NCBI GenBank assembly: GCA_964444305.1
Contig: CAYUGQ010000011.1
Coordinates: 1-41,087 of the forward strand
DNA from: JAKFFN01 sp964444305
GTDB lineage: Bacteria > Sumerlaeota > Sumerlaeia > Sumerlaeales > Sumerlaeaceae
Direction: 5' to 3'
DNA length: 41,087 nucleotides
Part shown: one piece after another, positions 7,108 to 15,737 of the stretch
Numbering within the stretch: the first letter of the stretch is position 1
How the letters are laid out: every line of letters starts with the position of its first letter
Notes under the pieces: generated by a model
The model's input: the letters and a program-made list of their open reading frames with translations, nothing else
The model's database searches: none
What the model was told of the DNA's origin: nothing
Position numbers and translations under genes: made by a program

Positions 7108-10077
7108 CTACTGCTGAGGTGCTCCCGGTAAAAGTTTGATGGTTTCCTGGTCGGGCTCTATCTTTCCATCGCCATCGCGGTCGACAAAAATGGGACCAGA
7201 CCAGGCGAAAGGAAAGACTGGGCCGCCATAGTCGGGCAGGGTATCTGGAACTGCCGGGGCCAATGAGAACATAGTGCTGTATGCATAGGCGTCCAGGACC
7301 GTATCTTTTCGGAGATAACGGGTGTAAATATGGGAACCGGAATCATGGGTGGGATAGCGGAGGACGTCGTCTTTAGGTTGGATACCGAACACGGTGATTC
7401 CCCGACGTCCGTTTTCCCGGGTATTAATTCCTTGAAGGCTGACCCACGGGGCAGCAAGTACCTGGGCTCGAATGCGCACGATGTCCGTCGTTCGGGAATC
7501 CAGAATTTGTCCTGGAGAAACGGTAAAAGCCCGGTCCTCGCGGTCGAGTCCGTCAAAAAGGAGAACCGGTCCGTTTGTGACCAGAAAGTGCTGTCCGCGG
7601 ACGGCCGTGGCGATATCGTCTGCCGTTACGTCTTTTAAATCCTTGAGCTGGTGGAGATAAAGATATGTCCGCGGCGAACCTACCACGTGGCCGTGCGGAA
7701 GCTGGGCTCGTGAGCTGGCCGTAGCGGAGATAGGGGCGCCACGGTTTAGGCTGTCGGGAGCCATGCGGGCAAGCTGCAGCGCCATATAACGATAATAGGC
7801 GGGCGGTTCGTTGCCGATTTTTGCTCCTTCTACGAGCTGGATCGCGTTGAAATCAGGCGGCGGCATGATATCATCAACAAACCGGCGAGTCTGGTCATTA
7901 AACGGGAAACTATTGAGGTAGCCAGCCTCAGGGTGGATGGGACGGGATATTTCGATGATAAGATCCGGGAAAGCCGAGCGAAGGTCTGCCAGAGCGATAT
8001 CCGGCGGCAGATCCTTAACTTTTTCCATTTCGGCATCAAAGCGGGCATTAAGCTCTGGTGTTAAAGGATAAACAAAGATATCGGCTGATAGGCCGTCTTT
8101 ATGCAGAAGCTCCCGTCGACCGGCGAACGCTTTTACCCAGCGCTGCAGGCCCAGGCGATCAATGGCCGATTGAAGGTCGGTGGCAGTGCTGTAATCCCCG
8201 GAAATCAAAACGGAAACACCTTCGCAGGCAGCCTGGATTACTCGAGATTCAGGGGTAGTGTAGCCGGAAGCGCTTGCGGTGGTCATCACACCGGCGTCCA
8301 TGCTGACAAGACCCTGGAGCCGATCTTTCATCAGATGAGGCAGAGAAGCGGACAAGGTGAGCTGCTGGCCGGGGTTAATCGTGATGTCTTTCTCAAAAAG
8401 GTCGTACTCAATTCCGCGGCTGGCGACAAGGCGGTAACGTCCGGGCGTCAGCGGAACAACCGCAAAACCTTCATGCATATATACTGTGTTTCTGACACCT
8501 TCCCTCACGTCTGGAGAGAAGCCATAATCCACGGTGCCAAAAGGAGGCTTGGAAACGATGGTCAGCTTGCTGGGGAGGGGGGAGGAGGTAGCGGTTTCGG
8601 CTTCACTGAGGGCAAATCGCAGGGTGGAAACCGGCGATAACTTCAACGCGGCAATGGCATTAACAGAAGCCGCGTCGGCTGTGACGATTGGCGGTGGGCT
8701 CGCTATAGCGCGGCCCAATGCGACTGCTCTTGCGGTATACTTTCCTTCGGGCAGAGATGCTGTAAAGGTTCCGTCAGCCCCTGTTTCTGTCTGCAACAGC
8801 GGGCCGGTAATGGCCTGATCCGTAATAGGATCAATGGCATTAAATTGAACGATAGCGCCAGCTACCGGATTGTCAGTGCCGGCCTCAAGAACAACGCCAA
8901 GTTTCTGATGGAGGGTGATCTTTTTCTCCGTATAAACTTTTTCTGCAATGGGTGCCCAGTTGTCTGTGCCGGTCACCAGGTAACGAGTGAAGGTGAAGGA
9001 TTCTCCCGGTTGGAGGCGCACTTTGTCGGCGGCTAAATCAGACGCAGGTTGAGAAAAAACATTACCAGAGCCGTTCCTCGGCAGAGAGAGGGTTGTCTGC
9101 CCATCAATCTCTTTAATCAACTGCCGGGGCACATAAATGGGCTGAGGAACAGGGACACCGCCTTCGATGCCGTATCGGGTTTCTGTGCCGGGCAGAACAA
9201 CCAGACCTGGGCCCGGTCTGACTGAAGCGGCCATACCCGTGAACTGGCTGGGAACGCGGGTGTCGTCATTTTCGGCAATCAATTTTCTGGCGGCAAGGTG
9301 GTTCGCCAAATCGCGGACTTCTCCGGTGCCGAGAACGATGCTGTTTCGCCCCGAGTGATGCCCTTTCATAGGCGCTGTACCGGAGGTATAATAACCTAAG
9401 GAAAAGCTGTCCTTATGAGCAATGACGAAATGGACCGGCTCCGTAGTGGAGCCATAGCCTGCTCCTTCCACGAACAGGTTTGCCTCGCCCCAGTCAATAA
9501 AGTCAGCCGGCTGCAGCCAGGCTGGGGAGGTGGTATTGTTATCGAACTGGGTGTCTATCCGGATCTGATCGGTATCAGCAGCCAGGGTGTAGCGGGTTTC
9601 GACTTTCACATGCTGATCCGTACGCGGGCCTTCCAGAGTCCCAACGTAGCCGCGCAATACCACGGAGGCTGCAGGCTTGTCATTCTCCTGTTTTGATTCG
9701 AAATCTGCCGATTCATATATAACAAGCGCGCCGGTTGTGGCTGGATCCGCGGTTGAATTTAGAGCCGCTATGTAATCCACAGGATGATGGTGGGAGACAA
9801 CATCTATGAGGCTTCCGCCGCGGACTTCTCCCATTTGCGGCTTTCCAGGCCGGGCAATAATGGCGCGAAGGCGGTCGTTCTCCAGAACCAGATCACCAAA
9901 GTAGGCATCAGCCAATTGTCCGGCGGTAAACTGAGCGGTCGAGTCAATTTTATAGGCTCGGATGCCTTCTGCGGTGATGGAGGTCTGGGCGGAGCCGACC
10001 GATAGTATTAAGATACACCATGCTGCGGTAATGACCAGTTTGACGTACTTCACTAAATTAACTCCCTGGTTAGCCAT
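7108..10077 (-). CDS. Exported CehA/McbA-like protein with degenerate PHP domain
   Basis: 989 residues from ATG 10077; the frame is open to 10269, but this ATG gives a proper Sec signal (hydrophobic 'LVITAAWCILILSVGSAQ') and lies 7 bases after GGGAA. After the signal, 'AYFGDLVLENDRLRAIIARPG' and 'GGSLIDVVSHH' match the N-terminal domain that accompanies PHP hydrolases of the CehA/McbA group. A carboxypeptidase-regulatory-like beta domain lies around residues 395-465 ('VVLEAGTDNPVAGAIVQFNA', 'GADGTFTASLPEGKYTARA'). The C-terminus 'SGPIFVDRDGDGKI' matches the family's end. In between, where active members have a Gly-Asp-Leu-His-x-His motif, this one has 'LQGLVSMDAGVMTTAS', and the later 'DH' is replaced by 'SGDYS', so metal binding is unlikely. 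Function unknown; probably periplasmic. Confidence 0.75.
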   Translation of the reverse strand: MANQGVNLVKYVKLVITAAWCILILSVGSAQTSITAEGIRAYKIDSTAQFTAGQLADAYFGDLVLENDRLRAIIARPGKPQMGEVRGGSLIDVVSHHHPVDYIAALNSTADPATTGALVIYESADFESKQENDKPAASVVLRGYVGTLEGPRTDQHVKVETRYTLAADTDQIRIDTQFDNNTTSPAWLQPADFIDWGEANLFVEGAGYGSTTEPVHFVIAHKDSFSLGYYTSGTAPMKGHHSGRNSIVLGTGEVRDLANHLAARKLIAENDDTRVPSQFTGMAASVRPGPGLVVLPGTETRYGIEGGVPVPQPIYVPRQLIKEIDGQTTLSLPRNGSGNVFSQPASDLAADKVRLQPGESFTFTRYLVTGTDNWAPIAEKVYTEKKITLHQKLGVVLEAGTDNPVAGAIVQFNAIDPITDQAITGPLLQTETGADGTFTASLPEGKYTARAVALGRAIASPPPIVTADAASVNAIAALKLSPVSTLRFALSEAETATSSPLPSKLTIVSKPPFGTVDYGFSPDVREGVRNTVYMHEGFAVVPLTPGRYRLVASRGIEYDLFEKDITINPGQQLTLSASLPHLMKDRLQGLVSMDAGVMTTASASGYTTPESRVIQAACEGVSVLISGDYSTATDLQSAIDRLGLQRWVKAFAGRRELLHKDGLSADIFVYPLTPELNARFDAEMEKVKDLPPDIALADLRSAFPDLIIEISRPIHPEAGYLNSFPFNDQTRRFVDDIMPPPDFNAIQLVEGAKIGNEPPAYYRYMALQLARMAPDSLNRGAPISATASSRAQLPHGHVVGSPRTYLYLHQLKDLKDVTADDIATAVRGQHFLVTNGPVLLFDGLDREDRAFTVSPGQILDSRTTDIVRIRAQVLAAPWVSLQGINTRENGRRGITVFGIQPKDDVLRYPTHDSGSHIYTRYLRKDTVLDAYAYSTMFSLAPAVPDTLPDYGGPVFPFAWSGPIFVDRDGDGKIEPDQETIKLLPGAPQQ

Positions 10078-10267
10078 TGTTGTTTCCCGTGTTCTGCTCA
10101 TTTGGGTACAGAATAGCGCTGTGCCATAAAAAAGTTTAAAAAATCGGGCGGTTCTTGCAAAACAATTTTGAATATTAGGCGTGCGATAATCTTTGGAAAT
10201 GACAGCATAGTGGGCCTTTACGGCCAATTGCTGCACATCACTTTTATGTAGAGGCCAACCAGATACC

Positions 10268-11275
10268 ATGGTGCAGATGTATTACGATAACGACGCCGAT
10301 TTATCGCTGTTACAGGGCAAGACCATTGCCGTGATCGGTTATGGAAGCCAGGGGCACGCCCAGGCTCAGAATATGAGAGACAGTGGTCTGAAGGTCATCA
10401 TTGGTCAGCGTCCCGGTGGCCCCAACCATGACCTGGCCAAGAGCCATGGCTTCGAACCTGTCAGCGCAAAAGAAGCTGCTGAGCAGGCAGACGTTATCCA
10501 GATTTTGCTGCCGGACGAAAAGCAGGCTGCGGTATACGAGCAGGAGATTCTGCCAGGCCTGAAAGCCAACAAGGCACTGGTTTTTTCGCACGGTTTCAAC
10601 ATTCACTTTGGAACTATTACCCCTCCGAAAGATGTCGACGTTTACATGGTCGCGCCTAAAGGTCCCGGTCATCTGGTTCGTCGTGTGTTCGTTGAAGGTG
10701 GAGGAGTGCCTGGCTTGATCGCTGTTCACCAGGATGCTTCCGGTAAAGCCCGTGACATTGCGCTGGCCCACTCTAAGGGTGTTGGTGCGACACGCGCCGG
10801 CGTGCTGGAAACGACATTCCGTGAAGAAACCGAAACCGATCTTTTCGGTGAGCAGGTTGTTCTATGCGGCGGCCTGACTGAGCTGATCAAAGGCGGATTT
10901 GAAACTCTTGTTGAAGCTGGCTATGCCCCTGAAATTGCCTACTTCGAGTGCCTCCACGAAGTTAAGCTGATCGTGGATCTTATCTACGAAAAAGGTATCG
11001 GCAACATGCGGTACAGCATCAGCGATACTGCAGAGTATGGTGATCTTACCCGTGGTCCTCGCATCATCAATGACGATGTTCGCAAGGAGATGAAAAAAGT
11101 TCTTGGTGAGATTCAGCGTGGTGAATTTGCCCGAGACTGGATCCTGGAGAACCAGGCCGGCCGTCCTTCTTTCAAGGCTCTGCGTCGCCGTGGTGAAGAG
11201 CATCAGATCGAGCAGGTTGGTGAAAAGCTGCGCGGCATGATGACTTGGCTCAACAAGGGCTCAGACAAGAAGTAA
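10268..11275 (+). CDS. ilvC: Ketol-acid reductoisomerase (NADP+)
   Basis: 335 residues, class I (short) KARI, which isomerises and reduces acetolactate and acetohydroxybutyrate in valine/isoleucine synthesis using Mg2+ and NADPH. The dinucleotide fold 'IAVIGYGSQGHAQAQN' is at about 18-33; the cofactor loop reads 'IIGQRPGGPNHD'. Catalytic-domain motifs are 'FSHGFNIHFG', 'APKGPGHLVRR' and the metal-binding 'EETETDLFGEQVVLCGG'. Start ATG at 10268, with a second possible ATG at 10274; GAGG is a little far upstream. It is divergent from the CehA-like gene with 190 bases between them, stands apart from other ilv genes and ends in a strong terminator, so it is probably monocistronic. Confidence 0.97.
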   Translation: MVQMYYDNDADLSLLQGKTIAVIGYGSQGHAQAQNMRDSGLKVIIGQRPGGPNHDLAKSHGFEPVSAKEAAEQADVIQILLPDEKQAAVYEQEILPGLKANKALVFSHGFNIHFGTITPPKDVDVYMVAPKGPGHLVRRVFVEGGGVPGLIAVHQDASGKARDIALAHSKGVGATRAGVLETTFREETETDLFGEQVVLCGGLTELIKGGFETLVEAGYAPEIAYFECLHEVKLIVDLIYEKGIGNMRYSISDTAEYGDLTRGPRIINDDVRKEMKKVLGEIQRGEFARDWILENQAGRPSFKALRRRGEEHQIEQVGEKLRGMMTWLNKGSDKK

Positions 11276-11300
11276 TTTTTAACAAAGCAAATTTTAGTGC

Positions 11301-11330
11301 AAGCCGGTCCGATTCTGGGCCGGCTTTTTG
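11301..11330 (+). terminator. Rho-independent terminator after ilvC
   Basis: A 10-bp stem (AAGCCGGTCC / GGGCCGGCTT, one G-U pair) with a 6-nt loop GATTCT is followed by a T-run. It lies 26 bases after the ilvC stop and just before the next plus-strand gene. Confidence 0.9.
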
Positions 11331-11345
11331 CGTTTTAGAAGGCTC

Positions 11346-12164
11346 ATGAGTCTAAATGAAGCAAACAGGCTGCAAGGCATACAATCTAATATGACGTTCG
11401 GAGACATTCTGGACCCTCGCGTAGAGGGCAAACACCTGATGCGCACGGATCCGCACTGCCATATTTTGCCAGGGCTGGACGATGGCAGCCGCAACATGGA
11501 AATGAGCCTGAAGATGGCTCGCCGGATGGAATCTCTCGGTATCCAAACGGTGATCGCCACTCCCCACGGTGCTCACCCGGCTATTGAAACTAAGGTGCAC
11601 CCGGAGTTTCTCCGTGAGCAGGTGCAGCGCCTGAACGATCGTCTTCAGGCGGAAGGTATCCTTCTGAACGTCCGCCCCGGCACGGAGGTTTTTCTCCGCA
11701 AGCGAGTGATCGCATTGTATGATAAGGGTCAACTGATAACCTGGGCTGATCAGGGACGATTTATCCTGGTTGAATTGGGGTTTCAGCGATGCAGCGACAA
11801 CGTCCTTTGGGTGATCGACGAATTGATTGCCCGCGGATTGACGCCGATTGTCGCGCATCCTGAACGCTATTTGTGGCTCCCGGAACAACCATGGCTGTTC
11901 CAGGAATTGCGCGACAGAGGATGCATTTTTCAGTTCAATATGATGAGTATTAATGGCCACTTTGGTCCTCGCTTAATGAAGATCGTCGTGGACTTGATGC
12001 GGCACGCTGGCGAGTTCATCATCGGCACAGACAGCCACTCTGATGCGGACAAGTACTTTGATTTTCCAGCGGCACGGGTGGTTTTGCAAAAGGCTGGCCT
12101 TATGGATGAAGACGGCACGGTATTACCGGGAGAAAAGGCCGGGACTCCTGATTTGACTGTCTGA
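11346..12164 (+). CDS. PHP-domain tyrosine-protein phosphatase of CpsB/YwqE type
   Basis: 272 residues from ATG 11346, which follows AGAAGG; an in-frame TTG at 11328 lies inside the ilvC terminator and is less likely. The metal-binding PHP motifs are intact: 'DPHCHILPGLDDGS' (HxH at about 37-39), 'ATPHG', the Glu in 'GTEVF', 'VAHPERY' and 'GTDSHS' near the end. These enzymes are Mn2+-dependent phosphatases of bacterial tyrosine kinases that control exopolysaccharide chain length. The spacing of 'DIHSHILPGIDDG'-type motifs is typical of CpsB/CapC. No kinase or capsule gene is adjacent, so the substrate is inferred from family only. Confidence 0.88.
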   Translation: MSLNEANRLQGIQSNMTFGDILDPRVEGKHLMRTDPHCHILPGLDDGSRNMEMSLKMARRMESLGIQTVIATPHGAHPAIETKVHPEFLREQVQRLNDRLQAEGILLNVRPGTEVFLRKRVIALYDKGQLITWADQGRFILVELGFQRCSDNVLWVIDELIARGLTPIVAHPERYLWLPEQPWLFQELRDRGCIFQFNMMSINGHFGPRLMKIVVDLMRHAGEFIIGTDSHSDADKYFDFPAARVVLQKAGLMDEDGTVLPGEKAGTPDLTV

Positions 12165-12259
12165 CGGCAATGGTGATTCGTTGGCAATGCCGGCCGCAAA
12201 AATGAAGTTCTGGTCGTTGTTGCGAATGGAATTGGGCTGCCGAGTCTTATCTCTACTCT

Positions 12260-15200
12260 ATGAAAATAGTTGATAGTTTGAGAGCCATTGTTTTTGCATT
12301 AACGCTGGTGGCAGGGGTCTGTCAGGCACAGACTACTGAATCAGCAACTGTCGCCGCCCCGGTGGCCGACCTTTCAACAACTGCAGTCGTAAGCCGGACG
12401 ACCAGCCCTGCCGCAGGAATAAGCGCGGAAATCAGTGCTCTTTCAACAGAAGCTGAACGCCTGCTGGCAGAAGATCCGGAATCGGAACTGGGCACTGCCA
12501 CTTCCGAGTTATTAAATCAAGCCACAGAACAACTTCGATTGCGCGACCGATTCACATCAGAAACGCGCCAGCATGAAGCTCCTGTTCGTGAAGCGGCAAG
12601 TCAGTTCCAGGCTGTTCGAGAAGCACTTGTCCGCCTGGAGGACAAGGAAACTACTGCTCTTGATCTGCCCACAACAATCACGGCTGAAGGGCTGGAGCAG
12701 ATGCTTGCCTCCAAGCGGGCCGAACTGGCAAATTTGCAGGAGCAACTGGCGGAAGTGCAAAGCGAGCAACAGCGTCGGCAAACTCGCTCTGAGGTGATCC
12801 CGCGAGAACTGGCCGAGTCCCGACAGAAACAGCAGGACGCCTCCCTTGCTTTGCGCGCCGATGGAGGATCGGATGACCCTCTGCTGGCCCGGTCCCGGCA
12901 AATCATGGAACGGGCGCGGCTGGCTGCGGCAGATGCCCAAACGTCTGCCCTACTGGCAGAGCAGAACCGGTATCAAGCACGGGAAGAACTTTTACCTGCC
13001 GCGCGCCAGTTACTTACGCGGCTTATTGAGGAGCGTCAGGGCGATATTGAGATGCTGGAGACATACCAGGCCGATATTCGCCGAAGAGAAGCAACCGCAA
13101 CGGCAAGTCAATTGCAGGAAGCGGTGCGGGATACCAGCACCTCACACTCCCTTGTACAATCAGTGGCGTCGGAAAATACCAGCATAACGGCAATTATGGA
13201 CCTGGGAGCTGTCGTGGAGCGACAGGAGGCTGCCCAGGAACGTCTTCGAATTCTTCGACAAGAGGCCGAACAGACTTCCGCCACCTACATGAACCTTCGT
13301 AACAAGTTTGACTCTGTCGGCTATTCTGATGCTCTTGGTACCATTTTGCGCCGTCACCGCAAACAGCTTCCCAACATGCGAACCCACCAGGAAGAATTGA
13401 AATCTCTGGGGGACCGCGTCGCTGATGTTAATCTGGCTCTGCTGGAGACGCGCGAAAGAGTGGATGAGCTGGCCAATCCGGAAAGAATGGCGCGTGATCT
13501 TGCCACGCGTGCCGGGCTTGACCTGCAGACTTCTGCCGGTCGCGCTGTTCGCAATGAAGTTTCTCACCTTCTTGAGGCTCGCCGCGAATACCTTGAAAAA
13601 ACGGCTGAGGCCTATGATTCCCTGTTTCAAACCCTCGTCGATTTGAACTCTACTGAAGAAGAACTGATTCGTATTTCCACAGCCTTTAAAGCCTTCATTG
13701 ATGAGCGAATTTTCTGGCTCCCCAATACAAGCCGGGTTTCTTTGAAAAGTCCTCAGGAGGCTGTTTCAGCCATCGGCAGTTTACTGCGTCCTTCCCTATT
13801 TGTGGAATACGGGAAAGCCTTTAAAGATCAGGGGCGTTCTCAGCCTGTAGCCTATGGTCTGGGCGCTATATTTCTGCTGCTTGTCTTTGGCTTTCACAGA
13901 AAGTGGAAAACTCGCCTGTCGGGGTGTCTGGCGACAGGTGCGAAAAGCCGTCTCGCAAGTTTTTCTAATCTCGCGTCCAGTCTGCTGTATGGAGCCCTTT
14001 ATGTACTCCCGGGTCCGCTGGTGCTTGTTGCATTGGGGGCCCCGCTGGCCGGTTCAGGTCAAGTGCCGCTGGCCGTCAGTGCTCTCGCAGACGGCCTCGT
14101 TGTTGGTGGCTGGGTTTTGTTTTGTGTGGAATATGCCTGGGTAATCGTTCGGATCGGCGGCGTGGCAGAGGTGTTTTATGTCTGGCGGGATCTGACATTG
14201 CGTCAACTGCGACGGCTTTTCAAAGTTATGCGCTGGGCCTTCGTGCCGGCAGTGATTCTGCTGAGAATGTGGGAGGTTTTGGACAGCGAACCTGCTATCG
14301 AGGCGACCCGTTTTCTGCTCGTTATTGTGCTGGCGGGGGTGGCTTGGTTTGCGTTCCAGCTTTTCTGGCCCGGACGCAGCATTTTCAGGGGGTCTGATTT
14401 CTATCGGGATAAAACCCTGCGATATCGTCTCCGGTACGTCATTTCGTTCGGTGCCATTGGAGCTCCTGTTGCGTTGCTGGTTGGGGCATTGCTGGGGTAT
14501 ATGTACACAGTCGTCGAACTCTCCGGCCGACTTCACTTAACTTTTTGGATTCTATTAGGGCTGGTCGTTTTATCGGAAACTGCATTTTTCTGGATTCTGG
14601 TAAAGCGTCGCCGCCTCGCCATTGATGAAGCCCGCCGCCGCAGAGAGGCTGCTGCTGCACAGGCCAGCGCCGAGGGTGATGGTGCAGCCGGGGCTGCCGG
14701 CACTGCCGCGCCGCCGGAGCCAATGCTAGATATTGCCGCCATCAGTGAACAGGCAGGCCACCTTTTACGGGTGGTGGTGGCTGGTGTATTTCTTATAGCT
14801 CTATGGGGAATCTGGGCTGAGGTTTTGCCTGCTCTGAACTATCTGAATTCGGTAGAGTTATGGAATGTGTCCCGATCGATTAATGAAATCGATCCGGGAA
14901 CGGGTGCTATCCGGGCCGTAGACCGCCTTGTGCCGGTCACGCTGGTAGATATGCTGCTAGTCGTTCTGGTATGTGTGGCCGTCGTCGTGGCCTTGAAAAA
15001 CATACCGGGACTTCTCGATATCAGTATTTATCAACGGCTTGGTATCGCTGCCGGTGAAAAATACGCATTTAACACCCTGTTCCGTTACGTACTGTTCATT
15101 GTTGCTGCCGGTTATATCCTCCATCTCATGGGTCTCCAGTGGCGCCAGATTCAGTGGCTTCTTGCGGCGGTTTCGGTGGGACTTGGGTTTGGTCTGCAGG

Positions 15201-15727
15201 AGATCTTTGCGAATTTTGTTTCAGGGGTAATTCTTCTGTTTGAGCGGCCCATCCGGGTTGGAGACGTCGTTACGGTTAACGGCGAATCGGGCCGCGTGCT
15301 GCAGATACGGATCCGTGCTACGACAGTTCGTAACTGGGATCACAAGATATTGATTATCCCTAATAAGGACCTGATCACTAACACGGTGCTCAACTGGACA
15401 CTGATTGATTCCATGCAGCGCATCGCCATGACGATCCCAGTTTCCCATGGTGCAGATCTGGACAAGGCTCGGGAGATCATTCTGAAAGTCACTCGCAATT
15501 GTCCGTATGTTCTAACAGATCCGGCTCCCATGGCAGCCATTGATAAGCCTACGGTTCAGGGTGTAGATTTCCTCCTGCTTGCTCATCTTCCCAGCGGCGA
15601 TAATATGCTGGACGCCAAACACCAAATTGTCAGCGGCATCCAGCGTGAGTTTCACGCCGCCGGATTTTCGATTGCTCGGCCTACGATGGATATTAAGGTT
15701 AGTCCTGTGTCGGATAATGATGACTAA
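12260..15727 (+). CDS. Large MscS-family mechanosensitive channel (MscK/YjeP-like architecture)
   Basis: 1155 residues. An N-terminal signal ('IVFALTLVAGVCQAQ') is followed by about 480 residues of alpha-helical coiled coil rich in Gln/Glu/Arg, presumably periplasmic. About ten hydrophobic segments run from residue 530 to 960. The channel core follows: pore helix 'LLAAVSVGLGFGLQEIFAN' (TM3) at about 970-990, then 'ERPIRVGDVVTVNGESG' and the beta domain with 'ATTVRNWDHKILIIPNKDL', the usual MscS hallmark, and an alpha/beta C-terminus. Such channels open under membrane tension and release osmolytes. Length and layout resemble MscK/MscM of Gram-negatives. A cytoplasmic Ala/Gly-rich linker (about 795-820) lies in the membrane domain. 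Ribosome-binding site weak; ATG at 12260. Confidence 0.9.
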   Translation: MKIVDSLRAIVFALTLVAGVCQAQTTESATVAAPVADLSTTAVVSRTTSPAAGISAEISALSTEAERLLAEDPESELGTATSELLNQATEQLRLRDRFTSETRQHEAPVREAASQFQAVREALVRLEDKETTALDLPTTITAEGLEQMLASKRAELANLQEQLAEVQSEQQRRQTRSEVIPRELAESRQKQQDASLALRADGGSDDPLLARSRQIMERARLAAADAQTSALLAEQNRYQAREELLPAARQLLTRLIEERQGDIEMLETYQADIRRREATATASQLQEAVRDTSTSHSLVQSVASENTSITAIMDLGAVVERQEAAQERLRILRQEAEQTSATYMNLRNKFDSVGYSDALGTILRRHRKQLPNMRTHQEELKSLGDRVADVNLALLETRERVDELANPERMARDLATRAGLDLQTSAGRAVRNEVSHLLEARREYLEKTAEAYDSLFQTLVDLNSTEEELIRISTAFKAFIDERIFWLPNTSRVSLKSPQEAVSAIGSLLRPSLFVEYGKAFKDQGRSQPVAYGLGAIFLLLVFGFHRKWKTRLSGCLATGAKSRLASFSNLASSLLYGALYVLPGPLVLVALGAPLAGSGQVPLAVSALADGLVVGGWVLFCVEYAWVIVRIGGVAEVFYVWRDLTLRQLRRLFKVMRWAFVPAVILLRMWEVLDSEPAIEATRFLLVIVLAGVAWFAFQLFWPGRSIFRGSDFYRDKTLRYRLRYVISFGAIGAPVALLVGALLGYMYTVVELSGRLHLTFWILLGLVVLSETAFFWILVKRRRLAIDEARRRREAAAAQASAEGDGAAGAAGTAAPPEPMLDIAAISEQAGHLLRVVVAGVFLIALWGIWAEVLPALNYLNSVELWNVSRSINEIDPGTGAIRAVDRLVPVTLVDMLLVVLVCVAVVVALKNIPGLLDISIYQRLGIAAGEKYAFNTLFRYVLFIVAAGYILHLMGLQWRQIQWLLAAVSVGLGFGLQEIFANFVSGVILLFERPIRVGDVVTVNGESGRVLQIRIRATTVRNWDHKILIIPNKDLITNTVLNWTLIDSMQRIAMTIPVSHGADLDKAREIILKVTRNCPYVLTDPAPMAAIDKPTVQGVDFLLLAHLPSGDNMLDAKHQIVSGIQREFHAAGFSIARPTMDIKVSPVSDNDD

Positions 15728-15737
15728 TATGGCACGA

